The translations under genes were made by a program, and so were the position numbers. A stretch of DNA of 64,000 bases from CAIYRG01 sp963747255 (GTDB lineage Bacteria; Pseudomonadota; Alphaproteobacteria; Micropepsales; Micropepsaceae): NCBI GenBank assembly GCA_963747255.1, contig CAVVEG010000003.1:124001-188000 (forward strand). Reading direction: 5' to 3'. This document shows positions 18,505 through 27,231 of this stretch, piece after piece (the stretch's first letter is position 1; each line of letters begins with the position of its first letter). Under the pieces are notes generated by a model that did no database searches, was not told the origin of the DNA, and saw only the letters and a program-made list of their open reading frames with translations.

Positions 18505-18790
18505 TTGCGTCGCGCAGGTAGCCGATCAGCCTCACAGTTTTGCAATGGTTTTGCCGTTCGACGTCGTCAGTACACGGCAACTCCATGGCCACGTCGCCCA
18601 GGCGATAACGGCCGAGGCGACAACATGGTCAATTACTCCAATCTGATCGAGTTTATGAAGTTGGTGACGACTGCAATGCGCACGACTTCACGGCAAAGAG
18701 GAATGCCTCAGACCAGGAACGCCTTCGCTTCGCTGGAGTTAGGCTGATGAGCTGGCTCATAATCTGTGCAGTCTGCCTCTGCTGCTACGT
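18505..18790 (+). pseudogene. Degenerate copy of the orphan gene at 19987
   Basis: Clearly homologous at the nucleotide level to 19961-20210. The ATG at 18545 is followed by MVLPFDVVSTRQLHGHVAQA, against MVLPFVSTRQLSGHVARA in the other copy; a six-base insertion adds two residues. About 40 residues in, a frame-changing deletion leads to a stop. Blocks such as GTTGGTGACGACTG and GACCAGGAACG are shared further downstream, so the homology continues out of frame. Interpreted as an inactivated paralogue. Confidence 0.65.
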
Positions 18791-18974
18791 AATGAGGGTG
18801 TTGATTAAGAAACCCAGCTGATGCTGGATCACTGCTACGCTTGCCTTTCGTACTCTGGAATTGAAAGATGATATGTCGTGTGTCCTATCATTATATGTAC
18901 TAACAGTGAGAGCGCGGGCGGACATTGCCTCCCAATGGACGGAGTGAAATCGGCAAGTTCAAAGGCGGCGTAAT

Positions 18975-19394
18975 ATGAACTCGTTCTCGGATGGCAGCTG
19001 GTCACAATTCCTACTCAGCCGAACGACCCCACGGCGAAACCGCATTGCCAGACACTTGTTGGAAGCGACCGTTGAAAATGGCTCGCCACAACAGCGACAC
19101 GGGTTGGCCGGGCAGATCTTTATCGCCACCGTTATCGCCTATGAACTTGCCGGGCTGATCGCTACGGTATTTGCCGCGGACAAGCTGCCCGGGTTAACGC
19201 CGTTGGTATTCCTGCGCAATGCGGCGATCGGCGGAATTGCCGTTCACGTCACCGCGCGCATCGTTCTCGGGCAAAGAGGCTCCGGTCGATGGTCGAAATG
19301 CAGCAATCGCCATTGCTCCGCATCGGAGCGACTTAGCCCCACATTCCTGCGCTTGACGCGCGTAGCGCAAAGTTTCCACAAAAGAGACCCCTGA
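18975..19394 (+). CDS. Hypothetical membrane protein
   Basis: 139 residues starting MNSFSDGSWSQFLLSRTTPR. Two hydrophobic segments are visible: about 47-67 (GQIFIATVIAYELAGLIATV) and about 76-97 (LVFLRNAAIGGIAVHVTARI). The tail after about residue 100 is Ser/Arg-rich without pattern and may be read-through into decayed DNA. It sits between the two copies of the duplicated orphan locus. No family recognised. Confidence 0.4.
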   Translation: MNSFSDGSWSQFLLSRTTPRRNRIARHLLEATVENGSPQQRHGLAGQIFIATVIAYELAGLIATVFAADKLPGLTPLVFLRNAAIGGIAVHVTARIVLGQRGSGRWSKCSNRHCSASERLSPTFLRLTRVAQSFHKRDP

Positions 19395-19960
19395 GCCCCA
19401 CGACTTGACGCCGGATCACGGGCGTTGGAGCGACGCGGTTATCACAAAGTAAGCTCCCGGTGAGCTGTTGGAGTTCACCGACTTTCAATTGGCCAGAAAT
19501 CTTGCGCCCGTCAGCGCGCCCCACCCGATGTCGTTGAGGCGCGGTAGTCCGCGCCAGATGACAACGTTTCCAGGCGGGGGATCGCTGGCGCGAACGAGAT
19601 AGCCGCTGAGCCTTGCGATCTTGACTACCAACATGCTTAGAAGCCTGCTGCGCTTTTATCAGTTGCGTCCTGGGGCAAAGATGTCTGCGGCAGTTCGCTA
19701 TGCAGTTTAGACAATGAGATCTCATTATTGATTGCCATTACAGCCTCATTTCTACACCCATGCTACGGCTTACCACCTAATCATGATGACTAATATTCAG
19801 GCATGATTCGTTAGTGTAATGCTATGCGTGTAACGGCCGGAGTATGAATGGGTGCGGCAGACTCTGCTCTTTCGATCAAAAGGTTTTTGGGCTGCAAGAT
19901 ATGGTGTTTCAGGTGGGCTCGCCCGGCCCGCAATCGCGCCCCAGATTGGCGGAACACAGG
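19395..19960. other. Region without a recognised gene
   Basis: About 565 bases; AT-rich around 19730-19830. No coding signal or RNA gene recognised. Confidence 0.35.
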
Positions 19961-19986
19961 TTGCCGATCGGGCACAGAGTTTCGCA

Positions 19987-20271
19987 ATGGTTTTGCCATT
20001 CGTAAGTACGCGACAACTGTCTGGTCACGTCGCCCGGGCGATCACAGACGTCCGTGGCGACAACGTGATCGCTTACCCCAATCGTGATCGGGTTTCTGAC
20101 GTTGGTGACGACTGGATTGCGCATGCATTCGAGTTAGACAGAAATATTTCGGACCAGGAACGTCTTCACCCCGGACTGTGCATGCTCATAATCCTTCTTG
20201 GCTCACTGGTCGGTTGGGGAATCATCTATAGCGTGGCCGTCATGATAGGCGGCGTTCTGCGGAGCCTTTAG
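19987..20271 (+). CDS. Orphan small membrane protein (intact copy of a duplicated gene)
   Basis: 94 residues from the ATG at 19987: MVLPFVSTRQLSGHVARAIT, a charged middle (DVGDDWIAHAFELDRNISDQ) and a C-terminal membrane helix (LIILLGSLVGWGIIYSVAVM). A longer in-frame start (GTG, 19852) exists, but the upstream part shows no conservation beyond about 19961, whereas both copies conserve AGTTT-GCA-ATG. No family recognised. Its degenerate paralogue is at 18505. Predicted as a single-pass inner-membrane protein with an N-terminal cytoplasmic part; function unknown. Confidence 0.5.
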   Translation: MVLPFVSTRQLSGHVARAITDVRGDNVIAYPNRDRVSDVGDDWIAHAFELDRNISDQERLHPGLCMLIILLGSLVGWGIIYSVAVMIGGVLRSL

Positions 20272-20407
20272 AGCCTTGACCCACTGCCGGGTCCGCGGTT
20301 TCGGTCGAATCACTCTCATCCGAACCCTGTCCCACCGGGGACTATCGTGCCGAAACAAACTGCGATGTCTGCCAATACGTGGATCCGCTCACAGTCAAAT
20401 TGAAGAA

Positions 20408-22739
20408 ATGACTGCATCATCGCGTTCAGCGGGTGCGGTGCTGGGCTCCGGCGAATTGGGGCTGCAAATTTGCCCGGCTCCTGCCATTAGCACTCCAGAC
20501 TCTCAAACAGTGTCGCTGGGCAACGGAGCCAATCGCCGCCGCATTCGGATCGCAGTCTATTCCGTCACCATGTTTCTCTCCGCTTCCCTGCTGTTCTGGC
20601 TGGAGCCGATGTTTTCCAAGATGGTCTTGCCGGTACTGGGCGGCTCGTCAGCCGTCTGGTCGATGGCAATGGTCGTGTTCCAGGGCTTGCTGCTCACGGG
20701 GTATCTGTATGCGCATTTTCTTACGCGCTGGCTCAGCGTCCGGCAGGCGACGGCGGTGCATATCGCGATTCTGGCCGCCGCGACTTTGTCGCTGCCCATA
20801 GCGATCGCGGCCGGTTTTCAATCGCCGCCGGTTCACGATGTCTCTTTGTGGGTGATAGCGCTGTACTTGGCCTCGGTCGGATTGCCCTGTTTTGCGCTTT
20901 CGGCGAACTCCCCGCTTCTTCAGGCCTGGTATGCGCGGAGCGAGACCGAGGACGCGGCAAATCCCTATTTCCTTTATCGGGCCTCGAATTTTGGCTCCTT
21001 TTCGGTTCTCCTCGCCTATCCGTTTTTGATCGAGCCGGCATTTGCTCTTTCGGTTCAGTCCCGGCTGTGGAGCGTGGGGTACGGTGTGCTTGCACTCGCG
21101 ATAGCTGCCTGCGGCGCAATGACCTGGCAGACTCCACCGCGATCCCAGATCCGTCGGCCGATCCCGATCGCGCGCTCCGTCACAACCTGGCGCGAGAAGC
21201 TGATCTGGGTCGCGCTCGGCTTCGTCCCCTCGGGGCTCCTGGTCGCGGTGACAGCGCATATCGCAACGGATGTTGCCTCCGAGCCATTCCTCTGGATCAT
21301 GCCGCTCGCGCTTTACCTGCTGAGCTTCGTGTTTGCATTCTCCGAAAAGCCATTGGTGCCCGGTGCAACGATGCTTGCGTTGCAACCTTTCGCCGTCGCA
21401 TGGCTTGTCGTTCTTCTTCTGTGGTCGGGGAAAATCAACTGGGGAACAGCACTTTTCGGGCATCTTGCAGCGTTCTTCGTTGCAGCCATGGTCTGCCAGA
21501 CGCAACTGTACCAGCGCCGCCCGCCCGCCTCAGAACTTACCCAATTCTATGTTTGGATGTCTCTGGGTGGCGTTCTCGGCGGTTCGTTTGCTGCCTTGAT
21601 CGCGCCGCAGATTTTTCGATCCGTGCTTGAATATCCGTTGCTGGCGTTCGCCGCTCTTCTGGTGCGGCCGGGTATCTGGACAACATCCCAGGCGGTTTGG
21701 ATAAGGGACGCGATTCTCGTTGCCGTTCTGGCGACCGTCCCGGCCATTTTCTTTTCCCTGGTCGGCGCGCCTGCCGGAAAATTCGTCATAGGCGTGATGG
21801 TTCTCGCCGGCTTCATGGCGTTCCAGGACCGGCATCCCGTGCGCCTTTTAGGCCTTGCGGCCATCCTGTTCGTCGCGACAAATCTCTACGATCCGCTGCA
21901 GAACACGGTTTATCGGGCAAGATCGTTCTATGGCGCATACAAAGTCGCCGAACTGAACAACGGGAAATTCCGTGTTCTGTACCATGGTACGACAGCGCAC
22001 GGCGCCGAGCAGATTCTGCGATGACGCCGGCGCGCTGCTCACCTCCCCGCCTGAACCCCTGACCTATTATTATCCCGGCGGACCCTATTCAGAGGCACTC
22101 AAGGCCATCCGCGCGCAAGCCGGCGGCAGGCTAGGCCGCGTCGCGCTCGTCGGACTAGGTGTCGGTTCACTCTCATGTTACGCGCTTCCGGACGAGTTCT
22201 GGAATTTCTACGAACTCGATCCGCTGATCGCCGATATTGCGCACAATCGGGAACTGTTCCGCTCGGTGCCGATGTGCGCCCCGAAGACGCCAACCATCAT
22301 CGGCGATGGACGGCTGACCCTGGTTGAGGCAAAGCCCGGCATCGATCTGCTTATTCTCGATATTTTTTCATCGGACTCGGTGCCGACCCATATGCTGACG
22401 AAGGAGGCATTTGCTGCGTTTAAATCGCGGCTTGGACCGCATGGGGCGATCGCGTTCAACATCTCGAACAAGTACATGGAACTGGCGAGCGTCGTCTCGG
22501 CGTCGGCCTCGGCAAACAACATGGTCACGGCTGTCAAGCTCGACGACAACGAGACTTCGCCGGGTTTGACGCTGCGTTTGCGGGCGCAGATTGCGGTTGT
22601 TACGAGATCGCTGACAGACATGCAGGCGTTGAGTTTCGGTCCCTCCTGGCGCATCGTAACGCCGCGCCTGGACATGCGCGTTTGGACCGACGATTATTCG
22701 GACGTATTCAGCGCAATTCTGCGCAAAATTAGAAAATAA
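20408..22739 (+). pseudogene. Membrane-fused spermidine-synthase-like protein, split by a frameshift
   Basis: About 776 residues if repaired. The N-terminal half (20408 to about 22018) has about ten hydrophobic helices, beginning VTMFLSASLLFWLEPMFSKM, and the loop NSPLLQAWYARSETEDAANP; it ends with VYRARSFYGAYKVAELNNGK and LYHGTTAHGAEQILR. The C-terminal half, in the +1 frame, continues DDAGALLTSPPEPLTYYYPG, then VALVGLGVGSLSCYA (SAM or dcSAM fold) and DLLILDIFSSDSVPTHMLT. The break is at CTGCGATGAC near 22018. The family is annotated as fused MFS/spermidine synthase; true substrate unknown. The ATG at 20408 is preferred to a TTG at 20276. Confidence 0.85.
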
Positions 22740-23535
22740 TCCCCCATCTTCAGATGCGTTAACCTCACTTGTCTACCGAAAAACTCGCGAATTCAGTTGA
22801 ACCCGGCGAGAAGCGCTTTCCTGGATCACAGCACGCTGGAGTTCTCCGGTTTCAGATCACAAGCCAATTGAGCGGCGAAATTGGCTGCGGGTTCACCGAG
22901 GGTCGCTGGTCTTCAGACTGGCTTGTCGCCGTTGGCGCGCAGGGCATCACTCAGCTTCGCCACTTCGACTGTCGCCGGGAGCATATCAACCGCGGAGTGC
23001 GGGACGCCAAGAAAGAACATTCCGGTTTCCCGCTGTCAAATCGCGTCCAACTGCGACCCCCTTTTCACGTCTAATGCAAGCGATTTTACACTTGTGCGGA
23101 GTGTCTCAGGTCTGTGTCGGACGCGTAGACATAATTATGTACGTTTTCTTGCTTATAATATGAAACCACTTCCTATCAACACGGCTTTCATGCAGTATTT
23201 CAATATTGCAGTTTGGAGTCGTTAGTTGCCGGGTGTGGTTAACATCGCACGGATTCGATCCGCGTATCGGAAGGGCTTTACTCGATGTTTTTAGTCACCG
23301 AAAATAGGGGCAAGCAACCGCCATGTGGACAAGCAATGGCATTGACCTTCATCAATATCAGGGGTGGCGTTGATTGCTATCAGACGCAATGAATAAATGC
23401 AAAAGTTCAATACACCAATCGATGGCTTTCTTTCAGGCAACATAAATGCCAAACCAGGCGACGATGACTGAGTATGTTGAGCGCAATGTGTCTTGCTCGA
23501 ACCCGGCGCGATCAGTGCCCGATATGGAGTAATCG
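22740..23535. other. Region without a recognised gene, upstream of the pilus locus
   Basis: About 800 bases; AT-rich in 23060-23300. Short frames on the plus strand have no family pattern. It should contain the promoter of the tadE pair, but I see no unambiguous sigma-54 or CtrA site. Confidence 0.4.
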
Positions 23536-24009
23536 GTGCGCCGCGTTCTCTCAGATCAGCTCGGGCTTCTAAGCAAATGTGCGCGCGCTCGGTCCGGCAC
23601 CGCCGCGATCGAATTTGGTATCGCCATGCCGATGCTGCTGGTCCTTCTGATCGGCCTCACCGAAGTGGGATTGGCCGTCTATCAAGCCATGCAGGTGCAG
23701 GACGCGGCGGAGGCTGGCGCGATGTATGCCTCACAGCATCCAACGGACACCGCAGGCATAACCGCGGCGGTCGTGAACGCGACGAGCACGGCAGGGATTT
23801 CCGCAAGCCCCGTACCTGTTACCTTCTGCGGCTGCCCGAGCACGGCTGGCATTGCGGCCGGAAATTGCACCAGCGCGTGCGCCAATGGCAACGCGCAGGG
23901 CTATTACATGACCATCAGCGCGCAGCTTACCCATACGGCCATCCTTCAATTTCCGGGCTTTCCAAATCCGCTGGTGCTCAAGCGCAGTTCGACCGTCCGA
24001 ACGCAATGA
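23536..24009 (+). CDS. tadE: TadE-family minor pseudopilin (first)
   Basis: 157 residues. After a basic leader, the pseudopilin processing region SGTAAIEFGIAMPMLLVLLI (G-x-x-x-x-E then a hydrophobic helix) is clear; prepilin peptidase would cut after the Gly. The periplasmic part has four Cys in FCGCP, NCTSAC-type spacing, likely disulfides. TadE-type proteins are minor components of the Flp/Tad pilus machine. The stop overlaps the start of the second TadE gene (ATGA at 24006-24009). It lies upstream of the main tad operon with the divergent tadD between. Confidence 0.88.
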   Translation: MRRVLSDQLGLLSKCARARSGTAAIEFGIAMPMLLVLLIGLTEVGLAVYQAMQVQDAAEAGAMYASQHPTDTAGITAAVVNATSTAGISASPVPVTFCGCPSTAGIAAGNCTSACANGNAQGYYMTISAQLTHTAILQFPGFPNPLVLKRSSTVRTQ

Positions 24010-24428
24010 TGAGTGCCACCCGCCTTTGGCATCGCAACAGGGTGGCACACTGCGGCAGCGTTGCCATCGAATACGCGCTCATCCTGCCCGTATTGCTCTT
24101 GTTCCTGCTTGGTATCATGGATGTCGGGCGGCTGCTCTGGACCTACACGACCCTGCACCGCTCGGTGCAGGCAGCGGCGCGCTGTGGCGCGGTTGATCCC
24201 GTTACCTGTGCGACGGCGACGCAAATTGAAACCTATGCCGTTGGCCAGGCTTATGGGCTGAACATCCCGTTGTCAGCCTATACAGTGACGGCACCATCCT
24301 GCGGCATCAAAATTCAGGGGACATTCGTATTTCAGTTCTTCATTCCCTGGCTCAGCCCGATTTCGCCCTTCGGCGCAGCGAATCAGCTAACGCTGAATGC
24401 GACGGCCTGCTATCCGCCGTCGCATTAG
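24006..24428 (+). CDS. TadE-family minor pseudopilin (second)
   Basis: 140 residues starting MMSATRLWHRNRVAHCGSVA; the processing motif CGSVAIEYALILPVLLLFLL again shows G-x-x-x-x-E-Y followed by a hydrophobic helix. The mature part includes a short Cys pair (CGAVDPVTC). Translationally coupled to the first TadE gene by a four-base overlap. Could be called TadF in the Aggregatibacter scheme, but the similarity by eye is to TadE. Ends eight bases before the convergent tadD stop. Confidence 0.87.
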   Translation: MMSATRLWHRNRVAHCGSVAIEYALILPVLLLFLLGIMDVGRLLWTYTTLHRSVQAAARCGAVDPVTCATATQIETYAVGQAYGLNIPLSAYTVTAPSCGIKIQGTFVFQFFIPWLSPISPFGAANQLTLNATACYPPSH

Positions 24429-24436
24429 CGTGCCGC

Positions 24437-25246
24437 TCAGTTGCCGGGCCGGCCCTCAACAAAATCGAAGAAACGAAGATTAGCGTCGACCACATTCTGG
24501 TCGAGGTCGATGCGGCTGAGCGCTGCGGCGCGTTCCCTATCGCCCATCAGTCCGTAAATCAGGGCAAGATTCTGGCGCACGCGCGGAGTAGCGGTTGCCG
24601 ACTTCACAATAGGTGCGAGAATCCCGGCCGCTTCGTCATATTGCCCGGTGAGGCTGAGCGACAGGGCGAGATCGTTCCGAGCCGGGATGTCGTGCGGCGC
24701 CTTTGACAAAACGGCGCGATAGGATTGCTGCGCCTCACCGTGGCGGCCAAGCATGTCGAGCGTGACCCCGTACGCGACGAGAACCCGCGCATCGACTGGT
24801 GCCAATCTCCTTGCCTGCTCTGCATATCCAAGCGCTTTTTCAGGTTCCGAAAGGTCGAGGTTGGCACGCGTCATTCCCATTAGTGCCGCTATCCGCGACG
24901 GCGAAGCCGCTCCAATCTTTGCGTAGATATCGATTGCCTCTTCGGGTGCATTTGCCTCGGTAAGGGTATCCCCCAGCTCGACCTCAATGACGTCGGTTGG
25001 TGCGACCGAAATGACGGCACGATAAAGGTTCAAAGCCGATACGTAATCACCCGCTGTACGGGAGGCGCGCGCCAGGCGCAATTCTGTCGCCGCCTGGGCA
25101 TCCTGGGTCTTTTGCGCGCCCGGATCCGGAATGGCGCGGACATTGACTTTCTGTGCGCCAGCACAAGCCGTCATACCGACGGCGGCCGCGAGCAGAAGGA
25201 GCAATCGGATTGGGCTCAGTATTATTCCTGGTTCAGTTTTCATCAT
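24437..25246 (-). CDS. tadD: TadD-like TPR lipoprotein of the Tad pilus
   Basis: About 269 residues from the ATG at 25246, which has AGGAG ten to twelve bases upstream. Signal peptide with lipobox (LLLAAAVGMTAC), then TPR-type helix pairs (RASRTAGDYVSALNLYRAVI; ARRLAPVDARVLVAYGVTLD; LSLTGQYDEAAGIL). TadD is an inner-face outer-membrane lipoprotein needed for pilus assembly and secretin stability; that is family knowledge. It is divergent from flp/cpaA, with the AT-rich control region between, and convergent with the tadE pair. Confidence 0.88.
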   Translation of the reverse strand: MMKTEPGIILSPIRLLLLLAAAVGMTACAGAQKVNVRAIPDPGAQKTQDAQAATELRLARASRTAGDYVSALNLYRAVISVAPTDVIEVELGDTLTEANAPEEAIDIYAKIGAASPSRIAALMGMTRANLDLSEPEKALGYAEQARRLAPVDARVLVAYGVTLDMLGRHGEAQQSYRAVLSKAPHDIPARNDLALSLSLTGQYDEAAGILAPIVKSATATPRVRQNLALIYGLMGDRERAAALSRIDLDQNVVDANLRFFDFVEGRPGN

Positions 25247-25338
25247 GGTCCTTCTCCTAGCAGAACCTCGCGGCAACGGCGAGTGATCAATCAACCTAGT
25301 ACAAATCAATTAGTACAGACTCGGTTGGCTGGTACGTA

Positions 25339-25353
25339 TTAACCGTAATATTA
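25339..25353 (+). promoter_or_regulatory. CtrA-like half-matched site upstream of flp
   Basis: TTAA-CCGTAAT-ATTA: first half matches the CtrA consensus TTAA-N7-TTAA, the second has one mismatch. It lies 117 bases before the flp ATG in the AT-rich region shared with tadD. In Caulobacter the pilin gene is CtrA-controlled. A short degenerate motif in AT-rich DNA, so weak evidence. Confidence 0.22.
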
Positions 25354-25469
25354 CTATAATTGAACCAGAAACATGTTTGTGTTTACTGATTTAAGTCAAC
25401 TCTATACAGAACAGATTGTTATATTAAAAATCTAACTGTGCATGCCAATTTCAACCATGGAGAAACCTG

Positions 25470-25646
25470 ATGCGTAAATTGTCCAGAAATATCGCGCGTT
25501 TTATGTCAATCGAATCGGAGAGTGGCGTCACGGCCATCGAGTACGGGCTGATCGCTTCACTCATTGCCGTTGCGATCATCACCGCCGTCGCACTTGTTGG
25601 AACCAACCTCGCCGCCACCTTTAACACTATCGCGGGCAAGCTCTGA
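25470..25646 (+). CDS. flp: Flp/Fap-type major pilin
   Basis: 58 residues, short enough to be missed in routine calling. Sequence begins MRKLSRNIARFMSIESESGV; the Flp signature SGVTAIEYGLIASLIAVAII has the processing Gly, the +5 Glu-Tyr pair, and a hydrophobic helix, followed by a short tail (NLAATFNTIAGKL). GGAGAAACCTG precedes the ATG. The only pilin in the locus, directly upstream of the prepilin peptidase gene cpaA (89-base gap). Forms the pilus fibre outside the cell. Confidence 0.93.
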   Translation: MRKLSRNIARFMSIESESGVTAIEYGLIASLIAVAIITAVALVGTNLAATFNTIAGKL

Positions 25647-25735
25647 CAGACCTTCTGTCAATTCGGGCGCCCTCTGCACCGCGCGCCCGAAAACAGCCGG
25701 TCACTGCTTCAAACGTCCTCGCTGAAGGCGCCTCC

Positions 25736-26293
25736 ATGTCCTCCGCATTCACCATTCTGATTCTTCAGCTCGCCGGTATTGCCGCTGTTGGCGCCGCGGC
25801 CAAGTCGGATTTCGTGGAGCGCATTATCCCCAATCGCGTCTCACTCGGCTTGGTCGTCATTGGTCTCCTGCTTCAGCTTGTAGCCGCCCCCGCCAGAATC
25901 TGGATTTCGCTCTCTGGCGCGATCGGCCTGCTCTTCGCGCTTGGCATGCTCGCGCGTTTCGCGATCATCGGAGGTGGTGACGCCAAACTGATAACTGCCA
26001 GCTCCATTCTGGTGCCGACCGCCGGGCTGTTTCGGTTGATACTGGCAATCGCGATCGCCGGCGGCGTGCTGGGCGGTATCTATTTCGCTGCGCGGTTTTT
26101 TCTCGTGCGTCACGAACCCGGTTTCGGGGCAGCGGTTAACCGCAACGCGCCGCGGTCATTGCTCGACAGAGAGGCCGCAAAGATCGTTTCGGGAGAAGGC
26201 ATGCCTTACGCCGTGGCGATTTTCGCCGGTGTCACATTCTCGGTTATCCGTGAGGTTCTAAGATGTTCCTACGCAACATCCTGCTCGTTGTAG
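25736..26293 (+). CDS. cpaA: Prepilin peptidase CpaA/TadV
   Basis: 185 residues, polytopic. The two catalytic Asp regions of type IV prepilin peptidases are visible: SDFVERIIPN (first Asp, followed by the I-P-N) and IGGGDAKLITA (G-x-G-D-x-K). The C-terminal MPYAVAIFAG is typical of CpaA. It cleaves the leaders of Flp and the TadE-like pseudopilins. It lacks the N-terminal methylase domain of PilD, as usual for this family. The 3' end overlaps cpaB by 31 bases, so translation is coupled. Confidence 0.92.
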   Translation: MSSAFTILILQLAGIAAVGAAAKSDFVERIIPNRVSLGLVVIGLLLQLVAAPARIWISLSGAIGLLFALGMLARFAIIGGGDAKLITASSILVPTAGLFRLILAIAIAGGVLGGIYFAARFFLVRHEPGFGAAVNRNAPRSLLDREAAKIVSGEGMPYAVAIFAGVTFSVIREVLRCSYATSCSL

Positions 26294-27231
26294 GTGCTAT
26301 CGCGCTTATCGCCGGTATGTCGCTTGCCGCACTTTGGCTCGTTCAGCGGCCTGCGAAAGTGCCACCCGGGGTTGCGCCAAAGCCGGTCGAGACACATTCA
26401 ATTCTGGTCGCCGCATATCCGCTGCACGCAGGCACACTGCTGCGCTCCGCCGATTTCACCTGGAAAGCGGTCCCGGTTCAGCAGGCTGGAAAAGACAATA
26501 TCGTGCGCGATACGCAAAACGGCAGCGATATCGTTGGCGCTGTGACCATGCGTGGTTTTGGCAGCGGCGAAGCCATCCTCGCAAGCGGGCTGCTCAAGCC
26601 CGGCGATCGCAGATTTCTTTCCGCTGTGCTGTCGCCCGGCATGCGAGCGGTGACTATCGCCGTCGATGCGACGCAGACGGCCTCCGGTCTGCTGCTTCCC
26701 GACAACCGCGTTGACGTCATCCTGACCCAGAGTTTCGGCGAGCAGGCGCCCGATGCCGCCCGCAAATCGGTTGGCGAGACCGTCCTTGAGGACTTGCGTG
26801 TCATCGCACTCGATCAGCGGCTGACTCCTCCACTGGACGCGCAGAACAGCACGATGGGGCAATCGCCGGCCGTTACAGGACAACCGCAGGCCACGAACGG
26901 ACAACCGCAAACTCCCAAGACCGTCACGCTGGAAGCGAATGAACGCCAGGCGCAGATGCTGCTCGTGGCGGGTCAACTCGGCAAAGTCGAGATTTCCGTC
27001 CGTGCGTTGGCACGGTCGCGTCCAGGGGACGAGGAAGAACAGCCGGCTCTCGCTCCTGCGCCGGTTTGGGCTTCAGACGTCTCGCCCGCGCTCAAAACGC
27101 TGACACGAGCGCCGGCTCCCGCGACGGCATCCGCTCCTGCCGCACGGCCGGTACCAGCCAGGACCGCGGCCGAAGCGCCGGCCAAGTTTTCAGTCGAGGT
27201 GATCCATGGTTCGAAATCTGAAACGCGCTGA
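26263..27231 (+). CDS. cpaB: Flp pilus assembly protein CpaB/RcpC
   Basis: 322 residues. N-terminal membrane helix (LLVVGAIALIAGMSLAALWL), then the SAF-type domain (ILVAAYPLHAGTLLRSADFT) and the conserved LSPGMRAVTIAVDA and PDNRVDVILTQSF segments. The last 60 residues are Pro/Ala-rich, likely a periplasmic linker. CpaB is thought to link the inner-membrane platform to the secretin, with a possible peptidoglycan-binding role. The gene overlaps both cpaA and cpaC, a tightly packed operon. Confidence 0.92.
   Translation: MFLRNILLVVGAIALIAGMSLAALWLVQRPAKVPPGVAPKPVETHSILVAAYPLHAGTLLRSADFTWKAVPVQQAGKDNIVRDTQNGSDIVGAVTMRGFGSGEAILASGLLKPGDRRFLSAVLSPGMRAVTIAVDATQTASGLLLPDNRVDVILTQSFGEQAPDAARKSVGETVLEDLRVIALDQRLTPPLDAQNSTMGQSPAVTGQPQATNGQPQTPKTVTLEANERQAQMLLVAGQLGKVEISVRALARSRPGDEEEQPALAPAPVWASDVSPALKTLTRAPAPATASAPAARPVPARTAAEAPAKFSVEVIHGSKSETR

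Noticed and set aside
20648..21505. Minus-strand frame of 285 codons opposite the membrane protein
   Set aside because: Highly charged composition without domain; the plus strand has clear membrane helices.
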